DNA of 41,560 nucleotides from Desulfobacterium sp. (GTDB taxonomy: Bacteria > Desulfobacterota > Desulfobacteria > Desulfobacterales > Desulfobacteraceae): contig JAEINR010000058.1 of NCBI GenBank assembly GCA_016342325.1, positions 1-41,560 of the forward strand, in the 5' to 3' direction. Each line of letters starts with the position of its first letter. Within the stretch, counting starts at the first letter, position 1. Shown here piece after piece: positions 15,792 to 22,925 of the stretch. Made by a program: the position numbers and the translations under genes. Below the pieces are notes generated by a model, which did not search any database, was not told the DNA's origin, and saw only the letters and a list, made by a program, of their open reading frames with translations.

Positions 15792-18442
15792 GGGCGGTTC
15801 ACCGCTGCAAGCTCAAGAAACCCGTCGATGATCTCCTTGTAGGTCCGGATCTGCTCCATGTTTTCATATCCTTCTATACCCTTGTTCATGAAACAGGTGC
15901 AGGCGTTGATATAGTTGACCTTGGACAGGGACTCCTTGAGGACGATGTCTTCGCGTTTATACATCTTCATTCCCATGGACTGGATTTTCTTGACTCTGTC
16001 CTTGGCATCGAATTTGCCCTTGGGATAGGTTTCGAAATGGACCAGGGCCACCTTGTAGGACTCAAGGAAGGGGTTTAGGAGGCTTGAAAAGAGTTTAAGC
16101 TTTCTAAATCCTTCGCTGGTCATGTTAAAGGCGTCGGGCAGTGCCTGGTTGGGAACGATGATACCGTCTTCCATAAAGGCCTTGAGACAGTGGTTGATAT
16201 GACCCTCGCAGGTTATCTCTTCATCAAAGGAGAACTCATCCACAAACAGGTCCTGGAGAAAACCATAGGTGTCGGCAAGATCCTGGGATGAAAACTGGAA
16301 GGTGTCTGTCCTTAGAATCGCAATGGCTGTATACGCTGCAGGAACGAAAAATGAGATGGCATTGTTTTTGTAATATTCGAGGATGGGACGCTTGTTGTCC
16401 TTGACGATGAACCGGGTGGTCTCGTTGATGTCGGTGTCTGACTCGTCGGCAAGTTCGATGAATTTTCTAGACAAAAAGGCGTGGACCACGTGGTTGAAAG
16501 CAAGATCCGGGTCAATGGTCAGGGTGTCGGCAAGCTCTGCACCAAAGAAGGTCAACAGGTTCATGTAGGCGTCGACCCTGAACATGAGTTCCTTGTACGA
16601 GATCCTGTTTCCCGGGGAGTTCAGGATACAGCTTGCGATGATACCGTGGGGGGTCACGATGGAGATGGAGTTGATGGAGTTGACAAGCTTGTACCCCATG
16701 CCCTGGCATACCTGCTTGTGGCCGGCCTCATCCAGTTCGTTCCGGCCGAAGCCGCTCTCCTCGATATAGTCCTTCAGGGAAATGGGTTCATCAAAATTGA
16801 TATAGACCTTGCCGTATTTTTTCTTGAGAAACTTCCGGGCCCGGATGAGCTGGGAAAGATTCTCAGGATTCTTCTTTCCCCCCTCGATCTCATGGAGATA
16901 GGCATCCTCTTCAAGGACCCGGTCGTAGCCCACATAGATGGGAACAAAGAGCAGGTCGTCGCATGTTCCGTTTTGCTGGGCCTTGAGAAGCATGGAGAGA
17001 AATCCGAGCTTGGGGGAGAGGAGCTTTCCGGTCCGGGATCGTCCCCCCTCGATGAAAAACTCTAGGTTAAAGCCCTCGGAGAGCAATTTTTCGATGTAGG
17101 CGGAAAATATTTTCGAATAGAGAACGGCTCCCTTAAAGGTGCGCCTCAGGAAAAAGGCACCGCCGCCACGGAAGATGGGGCCCAGGGGCCAGAAGGACAG
17201 GTTCTTTCCTGCGGCGATGTGGGGGCAGGGCATGGAGTGCTTGAACATGACATAGGAGAGCAGCAGGTAGTCCAGATGGCTTTTGTGGCAAGGAACAAGG
17301 ACCAGGGGGGCTCGCTTGGACGCCTCCTTGATTTTGTCCAACCCGTCCTGGTCCACCACAAGTCCTTCAAATATGTTTTTGAAGATCCAGTTGAGCACCG
17401 TTGCAAACATATAGATGGTGTTGAGGTTGTAGCTTGCCGCAATCTCCTTAAGGTAGGCTGTGGCTTTTTTTCGGGTGCTGACCAGGGGCTCTTCATTTGA
17501 GTTTGCATGCTCTTTCATGAATTCTTGGAGGTTCCTGTCGGTCAGGATATCCTGGAACAGCTCGTCCCGGGTTTTCAATACCGGTCCGGTAACACTTCGC
17601 TTTTGGCGATTCGTAATGTCTGTCAGATGGTTTCGGAGGGGTTGCACCTGGAATTCAGGGGTTAGTTTCTGAATGGCCGGACGAGCAAGGAACGCTTTCA
17701 GGTTCACGGGATCGGATATTTCGACACTGATTTTTTTGGGGCTTTTGACCAGGGCGATTAACCGTCGTATTTTTCCTGGTTTTTCATTGCTGCCAAGAAA
17801 AAGATCCAGCAGGGTGGGGGTCTTCTTGACCGGCGACGTGCTGAATATAATGGCCTGGGGAACAAAAAAAATCGGGGTTGACTGTTTTTTCTGAAGCTCG
17901 ATCAGAACCAGGAGGGGGTCGGGCTTTGCGTTGAGAAAATGTTGATAAAACGATTTGCTTTCTATCAGGTAAAGAAAGCCTGAACGTCCTTTGGTGAGTT
18001 CGGTTGCAATGTAACCCGAATTATAGGGGTCTTTCAATCTGAAGGTGTGGAGAAAGTGGTCCAACTGGGAAACAAAGGTTCTGATCAGCCGTTTCACCGG
18101 GGTGAGAAAAAGGAAGCCAATGTCCAGGCCGATCTCAGGATAGGGCAGGCCGGCCCGTTTCATCGCCCAATGAAAATAGAGAAACTCAAACCGGGTCTTG
18201 TATTTTCCGGAATAGATGACAATCCCTTTTTCGTTGAGTTTGCGGAGCTTGTCCATTTTTTTGTGGTCAAAGCGAATTCGTGAAAATATTTTATTCAAAA
18301 CAAACGAGGCCACAGGGCTCTTGCAGCCCGGATAAAAACAGGAAAAATAGTCGTTTCTGTGGCCGAGGAAGGCATCTATACCGTTGCGTAGGGCTTTTCT
18401 TGTCCTGGTAACGGATTGGTTGAGGGGTGAGACAAGTTTCAT
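15788..18442 (-). CDS. plsB: Glycerol-3-phosphate acyltransferase PlsB
   Basis: The enzyme acylates sn-glycerol-3-phosphate at position 1 at the inner membrane, the first step of phospholipid synthesis. The protein is 884 residues from the start chosen here, in the range of the large PlsB family. The acyltransferase motif I HKSHLD is near residue 386. It is followed by FFIEGGRSRTGKLLSPKLG (motifs III region) and FVPIYVGYDRVLEE. I chose the ATG at 18442 because AAGGA lies 7 bases upstream. An ATG 63 bases earlier (18505) has no ribosome binding site. It heads a run of four minus-strand genes and overlaps the murU-amgK start by 4 bases, linking phospholipid and cell wall synthesis on one transcript. 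Confidence 0.93.
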   Translation of the reverse strand: MKLVSPLNQSVTRTRKALRNGIDAFLGHRNDYFSCFYPGCKSPVASFVLNKIFSRIRFDHKKMDKLRKLNEKGIVIYSGKYKTRFEFLYFHWAMKRAGLPYPEIGLDIGFLFLTPVKRLIRTFVSQLDHFLHTFRLKDPYNSGYIATELTKGRSGFLYLIESKSFYQHFLNAKPDPLLVLIELQKKQSTPIFFVPQAIIFSTSPVKKTPTLLDLFLGSNEKPGKIRRLIALVKSPKKISVEISDPVNLKAFLARPAIQKLTPEFQVQPLRNHLTDITNRQKRSVTGPVLKTRDELFQDILTDRNLQEFMKEHANSNEEPLVSTRKKATAYLKEIAASYNLNTIYMFATVLNWIFKNIFEGLVVDQDGLDKIKEASKRAPLVLVPCHKSHLDYLLLSYVMFKHSMPCPHIAAGKNLSFWPLGPIFRGGGAFFLRRTFKGAVLYSKIFSAYIEKLLSEGFNLEFFIEGGRSRTGKLLSPKLGFLSMLLKAQQNGTCDDLLFVPIYVGYDRVLEEDAYLHEIEGGKKNPENLSQLIRARKFLKKKYGKVYINFDEPISLKDYIEESGFGRNELDEAGHKQVCQGMGYKLVNSINSISIVTPHGIIASCILNSPGNRISYKELMFRVDAYMNLLTFFGAELADTLTIDPDLAFNHVVHAFLSRKFIELADESDTDINETTRFIVKDNKRPILEYYKNNAISFFVPAAYTAIAILRTDTFQFSSQDLADTYGFLQDLFVDEFSFDEEITCEGHINHCLKAFMEDGIIVPNQALPDAFNMTSEGFRKLKLFSSLLNPFLESYKVALVHFETYPKGKFDAKDRVKKIQSMGMKMYKREDIVLKESLSKVNYINACTCFMNKGIEGYENMEQIRTYKEIIDGFLELAAVNRP

Positions 18443-18555
18443 TATTATATCCTTTGACCTTCCAATCAAGGTCGGGAATCGCAGTTGTTCAAAATAAATT
18501 ATCATTTTTAGCAGAGGTTGTTTTCGATGGCAACAGAATAGTTGTGTCTGAAAAA

Positions 18556-18584
18556 TTGCCTTGATTTACTCTGTTTCATATGAT
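18556..18584 (+). promoter_or_regulatory. Candidate sigma-70 promoter for the small MamI-like gene
   Basis: TTGCCT (18556-18561), a 17-base spacer and TATGAT (18579-18584) make a fair sigma-70 promoter. It leaves a leader of roughly 90 bases before the ATG at 18680. The rest of the 237-base plsB-to-18680 gap is AT-rich with no gene seen. Confidence 0.45.
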
Positions 18585-18679
18585 AGTTGGAAACACTTAA
18601 AAGATGTAAAACAGGTAGTGTCAAATTATTATCATCGATCTATATAAGAAAAATCACTAAAGCTGTAAGGAGAGAGATT

Positions 18680-18937
18680 ATGAAGACATTGATTGGCGGT
18701 GCTGTTGCGGTACTTCTCGGTATTATCGGTATAGCGATTTGGTTTGGTGCATTTTTGCAGCTCCTGGCAGGTGCTCTGCCCCCCGTGCTTCTGCTCGGTG
18801 GCGGGTTGGCTCTTTATCTTGGGTTCGACGAGCTCAAAGACACCTGGAAGAAAGATGAGGGTGTAGATGCTCCCGTAGAAGACGATAAAGGTAGGATCGA
18901 GGAGCTTGAGAAGGAGCTTGCAGACCTTAAGAAGTAA
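18680..18937 (+). CDS. Small two-helix membrane protein, MamI-like
   Basis: This 85-residue protein has two closely spaced hydrophobic helices (about 4-27 and 29-50) and a charged, acidic, helical cytoplasmic tail (about 52-85) ending in a heptad-like EELEKELADLKK. The pattern G-x-x-A-x-x-x-G-x-x-G ahead of a tryptophan, then LLAGALP, LLLGGGLALYLG resembles what I recall of the magnetosome protein MamI. That resemblance is from memory, and small hydrophobic proteins converge easily. An alternative is a general membrane-scaffold or phage-shock-type protein. The ATG at 18680 has AAGGAGAG upstream. It is a single-gene unit with its own likely promoter and a strong terminator. Confidence 0.7.
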   Translation: MKTLIGGAVAVLLGIIGIAIWFGAFLQLLAGALPPVLLLGGGLALYLGFDELKDTWKKDEGVDAPVEDDKGRIEELEKELADLKK

Positions 18938-18964
18938 CTGCACTCGTTTTTAGCGTTAAAAATA

Positions 18965-18996
18965 AAAGAACCGGTTCAAGCCGGTTCTTTTTTTTT
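18965..18996. terminator. Bidirectional intrinsic terminator
   Basis: AAAGAACCGG (18965-18974) and CCGGTTCTTT (18981-18990) form a perfect 10-bp stem with loop TTCAAG. A T-run to 18996 serves the plus strand, and A-rich flanking on the left gives T-rich sequence for the minus strand. It ends both the MamI-like gene and the convergent rnhA, whose stop codon overlaps the T-run. Confidence 0.88.
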
Positions 18997-19678
18997 ACCT
19001 TTTTACGGCAGCAGTGGCAAGGCTGTCCGCCCTTTCATTCCCCGGAACGCCTGAGTGTCCTTTGGTCTTTATGAGTTTGATGTTGTCAAACCGTTGCATC
19101 AAGGCCCGTATCTCATGTATTAGTTCGCTGTTCATGTTCGGCTTCCACCCCTTTGTCAGAACGCCGATGCAATAGGAAGAGTCTGTGTGAATCTCAACGG
19201 GAAGGTCCGTTCTCTTGAGCTCTTCAAGGCTACGCTTTATGGCCGTGAGCTCTGCTATGTTGTTGGTGGCGATGCCAATGGATTCGCTGAGTTCCTTTTC
19301 ATGGCCGCCAAATAAAAGTAGTGCTCCAATGCCCGCCGGGCCAGGGTTGCCAGAAGATGCCCCATCCGTATAAATGACGATAACCCCGGGGGGAGACGCC
19401 ACGGCAGGCGGCGCCGGATCTTTTTTGGGGAGGAACGATCGCGGCTCATTGATTTTCGCTTTTTTGTCTGTCTTGGCTTTTTGTTTTGCCACGGCCTCGC
19501 TTTCGGGTGCCAGACTGTCCGGGGATACCCGGTATTCGTACTCCTGGTCAAGGCTGTACTTGATCTGAACTTTCCCCTGTTCGACCCGCAGTTCTTCCGT
19601 GTCTGAAACAGCGGCCCACACCTTGTTTCCCTTGAAACTCATCCGTTTCCAGGCGTTTTTGTCGTTGCCATCACCCAT
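18995..19678 (-). CDS. rnhA: Ribonuclease HI with an N-terminal extension
   Basis: The enzyme cuts the RNA strand of RNA-DNA hybrids. The RNase H domain is at about residues 97-227. It has the four-part catalytic set: Asp in IYTDGASSGNPGP, Glu in NNIAELTAI, Asp in IHTDSSYCIG, and a final Asp in GNERADSLA after the flexible-loop histidine in TKGHSG. About 95 extra residues precede it, with an aromatic, strand-like segment (KVWAAV, KYSLDQEYEY) and then a Lys/Pro-rich linker. This extension does not look like the eukaryotic RNase H1 hybrid-binding domain. The start overlaps the namZ-type stop by 8 bases, with GGGAG upstream, so the pair is translationally coupled. Confidence 0.92.
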   Translation of the reverse strand: MGDGNDKNAWKRMSFKGNKVWAAVSDTEELRVEQGKVQIKYSLDQEYEYRVSPDSLAPESEAVAKQKAKTDKKAKINEPRSFLPKKDPAPPAVASPPGVIVIYTDGASSGNPGPAGIGALLLFGGHEKELSESIGIATNNIAELTAIKRSLEELKRTDLPVEIHTDSSYCIGVLTKGWKPNMNSELIHEIRALMQRFDNIKLIKTKGHSGVPGNERADSLATAAVKR

Positions 19679-20855
19679 ATAACAAAAACTCCCCGGACAT
19701 TGTTTTAAACTCAGCTACCGGCCCTTTCCAGGATGCTTCCAAAGCATCGATTCCGTTCAACTCTCCCAACTGGTCTGCAAGGTGTTCATCGCCAAGGATG
19801 AAATCCATGGGGCGCCGGTGGTATTCATACTCGTAGGGGGGTTCTTTCCATTGGAAAAAGTCAGGATGAAGTTGCAGGATCTGCTGGAGGAGTACCAGGG
19901 ATGTTCGATAGGGCCTATAGGTTTCAGGGGAGGTGATGTGGATCTGAAATCCTTGACACACCTGGTTTTCCCACTTGCCTGAGCAGGGTTGAAAACAAAG
20001 TGGCCTTAACACGGCTCCGGAAATTCGGCGCTTCAGCTTGGTCAGGTTGGTAAGGATTTGGGCTGTATCGATAAAGGGAGCGCCGAACACTTCAAAGGGC
20101 TGGGTGGTTCCTCGGCCTTCGCTGATATTTGTTCCCTCGAAGATCACTTGGCCCGGATAAACCATGGCCGAAGCCGGGGTGGGAAGGTTGGGGGAAGGGG
20201 GGATCCATGGCAGTTGGGTGTCGGTAAAGTACATGTCCCGGGTCCAGTTCTCCATGGGGACCACTGTAAGGTCGGCATTGATGCCGTAATTTGCATTGAA
20301 CAAAAGAGCGATCTCGCCAACGGTGAGGCCGTGGCGCATGGGAATGGGATATCGTCCCACAAAGGAGGCGCAGCTTTCTGCGAGGATGTTGCCCTCCACC
20401 TGGACGCCTCCGACAGGGTTGGGTCGATCCAGGATCACCACGGATTTTCCATACTGGGCTGCAGCCTCAAGGCAATAGGAGATCGTGTAGATAAAGGTGT
20501 AGACCCGGGTGCCCACATCCTGGATGTCGATCATCAAAAGATCGATGGCGTCCATCATCTCCTTTGTCGGCTTTCGGGTGTTGCTGTACAGGCTGAATAC
20601 GGGTATGTCAAGTTCCGGATCCATGGTGTGGTCGGACTCGACCATGTTGTCCTGTTTCTCTGCATGAAATCCGTGCTGGGGTGAGAACAGCGCCTTGAGT
20701 TGGCCCGGATAGAGGTCCTTAATCAGACGTGCTGCGTGGCGGAACTTGCTGTCCACCGAAGCCGGATTGGCAAGCAGTCCAATCTTGCAATCCTTTGGAA
20801 GCTTTAGGGGGCTGCGGCACAGGTTTTCAAGGCCTGTCAAAGTGATCGGTTTCAT
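19671..20855 (-). CDS. namZ: DUF1343 / NamZ-type exo-beta-N-acetylmuramidase
   Basis: This 394-residue protein is a DUF1343 family member. The characterised member, Bacillus subtilis NamZ, removes terminal MurNAc from peptidoglycan fragments. Family features seen are GLLANPASVD, LFSPQHGFHAEKQDN, MIDIQDVGTRVYTFIYT, VILDRPNPVGG, RHGLTVGEIA and FEGTNISEGRGTTQPFE. No signal peptide or lipobox is present at the N-terminus (MKPITLTGLENL), so it is predicted cytosolic, unlike secreted members. The ATG at 20855 has AGGAG 5 bases upstream. It is coupled to rnhA. The likely partner is the MurU-AmgK fusion encoded 4 kb away, which could use the released MurNAc. Substrate use is inferred from family. Confidence 0.82.
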   Translation of the reverse strand: MKPITLTGLENLCRSPLKLPKDCKIGLLANPASVDSKFRHAARLIKDLYPGQLKALFSPQHGFHAEKQDNMVESDHTMDPELDIPVFSLYSNTRKPTKEMMDAIDLLMIDIQDVGTRVYTFIYTISYCLEAAAQYGKSVVILDRPNPVGGVQVEGNILAESCASFVGRYPIPMRHGLTVGEIALLFNANYGINADLTVVPMENWTRDMYFTDTQLPWIPPSPNLPTPASAMVYPGQVIFEGTNISEGRGTTQPFEVFGAPFIDTAQILTNLTKLKRRISGAVLRPLCFQPCSGKWENQVCQGFQIHITSPETYRPYRTSLVLLQQILQLHPDFFQWKEPPYEYEYHRRPMDFILGDEHLADQLGELNGIDALEASWKGPVAEFKTMSGEFLLYG

Positions 20856-20876
20856 TTGTTCTCCTAATATGATGGT

Positions 20877-20958
20877 GCGCAGCTATGGCGCATTTTTGCT
20901 CAGATATAGCGCATTGACTGCTTAAATACAGGGCAGAGCATGCGTATTCTGGGCGCAT
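20877..20958. repeat. GCGCA(T) repeats between namZ-type gene and hisC
   Basis: GCGCA starts at 20877 and GCGCAT starts at 20888, 20909 and 20953. The start-to-start distances are 11, 21 and 44 bases, close to one, two and four helical turns. A near-match in reverse, ATGCGT, is at 20940. The phasing would suit cooperative binding of a regulator to the divergent promoters, but no regulator is known. Confidence 0.35.
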
Positions 20959-20972
20959 AATTACCATAAAAG

Positions 20973-21001
20973 TTGACAAAACAGCAAATCCAAACTACTT
21001 A
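20973..21001 (+). promoter_or_regulatory. Candidate promoter for hisC
   Basis: A perfect -35 box, TTGACA (20973-20978), lies 61 bases before the hisC ATG, but the sequence 17 bases downstream (TACTTA) is a poor -10 box. Confidence 0.3.
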
Positions 21002-21038
21002 AGAGGCTTAAAAAAAATAAGGAGACGACTTCAGAATC

Positions 21039-22130
21039 ATGAAACTTACGATATCAGAACAGATACTGTCCATTGCCCCCTATGAGCCCGGGAAGCCCAT
21101 TGAAGAGATTGAACGGGAGTATGGGATTGAAAAGAGTGTTAAGCTTGCTTCCAATGAAAATCCCCTTGGTCCGTCTCCCATGGCCGTTGCCGCAGTCCAG
21201 GAAAATATCGGCAATATGCACCGGTATCCAGACGGGTCCTGGCACCGGCTCAGGGCCAAGCTTGCTGAAAAGTACGGGGTAAACCAGGATACCATTATAA
21301 TTGGTAACGGGTCAGACGATATCATTGCCATTCTCTGTCATGCATTTCTTGATTCCGGAGACAATGCCGTGATGCCGTTTCCTTCATTTCTCATGTACGA
21401 CATTTCGGTGAGGGCCGCTGGTGGGATTCCGGTCCGGGCGCCGATCAACGGCATGACCATAGATCTTGATGCCGTGGCCGGGGCAATTACGCCCAGGACT
21501 CGCATGGTTTTTCTCACCAATCCCAACAATCCCACGGGTAGCCATTTTTCCAAAACCGATTTCGAGGGGTTTCTTAAGGACGTTCCTGAAAATGTCCTGG
21601 TGATTGTGGATGAAGCCTATGCTGAATTTGTCAGGGACCCCGACGCCTACAACGCCCTTGAGACCCCCTTGGCAGATCCCAGGATCGTCTGTCTCAGGAC
21701 CTTTTCAAAGGCGTACGGCCTTGCCGGTTTCAGGGTGGGCTACGGCATCATGGATCCATCTGTTGCCGATATCTTGCACCGGGTCAGGCAGCCGTTCAAT
21801 GTCAACTCCCTGGCCCAGGTTGCCGCCGCCGCCGCCCTTGACGATGTAGTGTTTCTTGAAGAGAGCATCAAGGTCATGCTGGAAGGGGTGGATTATCTTG
21901 AAACCGAGCTTACGGCAATGGGGCTTACGGTTCATCCCACCCAGGCCAACTTTTTTCTTGTGGACGTTAAGACCGACGCCGCCAAGGTGTTTCAGGAGCT
22001 TCTGAAGTACGGTGTCATTGTCCGTGCCATGGGGTCCTATGGGTATGACACCTGTCTCAGGGTGAACGCTGGTCTTGATGCTGAAAATAAGACCTTTATC
22101 GCGGCCCTGAAGCAGGTGCTCAACAGTTAA
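21039..22130 (+). CDS. hisC: Histidinol-phosphate aminotransferase
   Basis: This is a 363-residue PLP-dependent class II aminotransferase. It converts imidazole acetol-phosphate and glutamate to histidinol-phosphate in histidine synthesis. Visible features are KLASNENPLGPSP near residues 35-47, NPNNPTG, VDEAYAEF and the PLP-lysine region RTFSKAYGLAGFRVGYG near 222-238. Related enzymes of similar sequence act on aromatic amino acids or cobalamin precursors. HisC is most likely, though no other his gene is nearby. AAGGAG lies rather far (about 13 bases) before the ATG. It starts a plus-strand run with cmk and rpsA. Confidence 0.88.
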   Translation: MKLTISEQILSIAPYEPGKPIEEIEREYGIEKSVKLASNENPLGPSPMAVAAVQENIGNMHRYPDGSWHRLRAKLAEKYGVNQDTIIIGNGSDDIIAILCHAFLDSGDNAVMPFPSFLMYDISVRAAGGIPVRAPINGMTIDLDAVAGAITPRTRMVFLTNPNNPTGSHFSKTDFEGFLKDVPENVLVIVDEAYAEFVRDPDAYNALETPLADPRIVCLRTFSKAYGLAGFRVGYGIMDPSVADILHRVRQPFNVNSLAQVAAAAALDDVVFLEESIKVMLEGVDYLETELTAMGLTVHPTQANFFLVDVKTDAAKVFQELLKYGVIVRAMGSYGYDTCLRVNAGLDAENKTFIAALKQVLNS

Positions 22131-22147
22131 GGAGAGATTTTCATAAA

Positions 22148-22798
22148 ATGGCAGCAAAGATTATCACCATTGACGGACCTGCAGGGTCCGGTAAGACAAC
22201 GGTCAGCAAGGCTCTGGCGCAACGCCTGGGATGGATATATGTGGATACGGGTGCGCTTTACAGGGGGGTCGCCTTTGAGGTGAAGCGCACCGGCACCGAT
22301 TATAACGACGACATTGAATTGGAAACCCTGCTGTCAACCCTTTCCCTGGAGCTTGTCACGGTGGAGGGTGCCTTGAAGCTCTTGAGTTCCGGGTGTGATA
22401 TCACCGACCGGATACGAACTCCGGAGATCTCCATGCTGGCCTCAACCGTCAGCGCAAAGCCCCGGGTTCGGGCTGCCCTCCTGGAGATGCAGCGGCTCAT
22501 CGCAACTAAAAGTGATGCCGTGTTTGAAGGAAGGGATATGGGTACGGTGGTGTTTCCAAAGGCCGATCATAAGTTCTTTCTGTCGGCCGATCTCGTCACC
22601 CGGGCCATGAGGCGCCACGGTGAGGGTTCGGATCAGCCCCTTTGTGAAGTTGAAAAAGATATCGCCAAGCGGGATAAGAACGACTCGGAACGTAAGCAGG
22701 CCCCGCTGAAAGCAGCCGATGACGCCGTTATAATCGATTCTACAGATCTCACAATCGAAGAGGTCGTTGGGCGAATTCTCCATGAAATCGGGCAATAA
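22148..22798 (+). CDS. cmk: Cytidylate kinase
   Basis: The enzyme phosphorylates CMP and dCMP with ATP. Its 216 residues are the normal length. The P-loop GPAGSGKTT is at residues 10-18, followed by YVDTGALYRG, and EGRDMGTVVFPKADHKFFL carries the CMP-binding arginine and the lid region. It follows hisC after 17 bases, with GGAGAG in the gap. It precedes rpsA, a conserved pairing in many proteobacteria. Confidence 0.95.
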   Translation: MAAKIITIDGPAGSGKTTVSKALAQRLGWIYVDTGALYRGVAFEVKRTGTDYNDDIELETLLSTLSLELVTVEGALKLLSSGCDITDRIRTPEISMLASTVSAKPRVRAALLEMQRLIATKSDAVFEGRDMGTVVFPKADHKFFLSADLVTRAMRRHGEGSDQPLCEVEKDIAKRDKNDSERKQAPLKAADDAVIIDSTDLTIEEVVGRILHEIGQ

Positions 22799-22834
22799 AT
22801 AGTTGGTTTCCCCCCAGTTTTTTTGTGTTTTTTA

Positions 22835-22863
22835 TTGTTTTTAATTTTTACGTCTGATATAAA
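22835..22863 (+). promoter_or_regulatory. Candidate extended -10 promoter for rpsA
   Basis: TTGTTT (22835-22840), a 17-base spacer and TATAAA (22858-22863) preceded by TGA form an extended -10 promoter. It leaves a 55-base AU-rich leader before the rpsA ATG. S1 autoregulates through AU-rich leaders in other bacteria, which would fit here. Confidence 0.45.
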
Positions 22864-22925
22864 GGCGTAATTATCCTTATCCTCACGGGTAAAGGTAAAA
22901 TTTGTTTAGGGGGAATTTTTTATTA

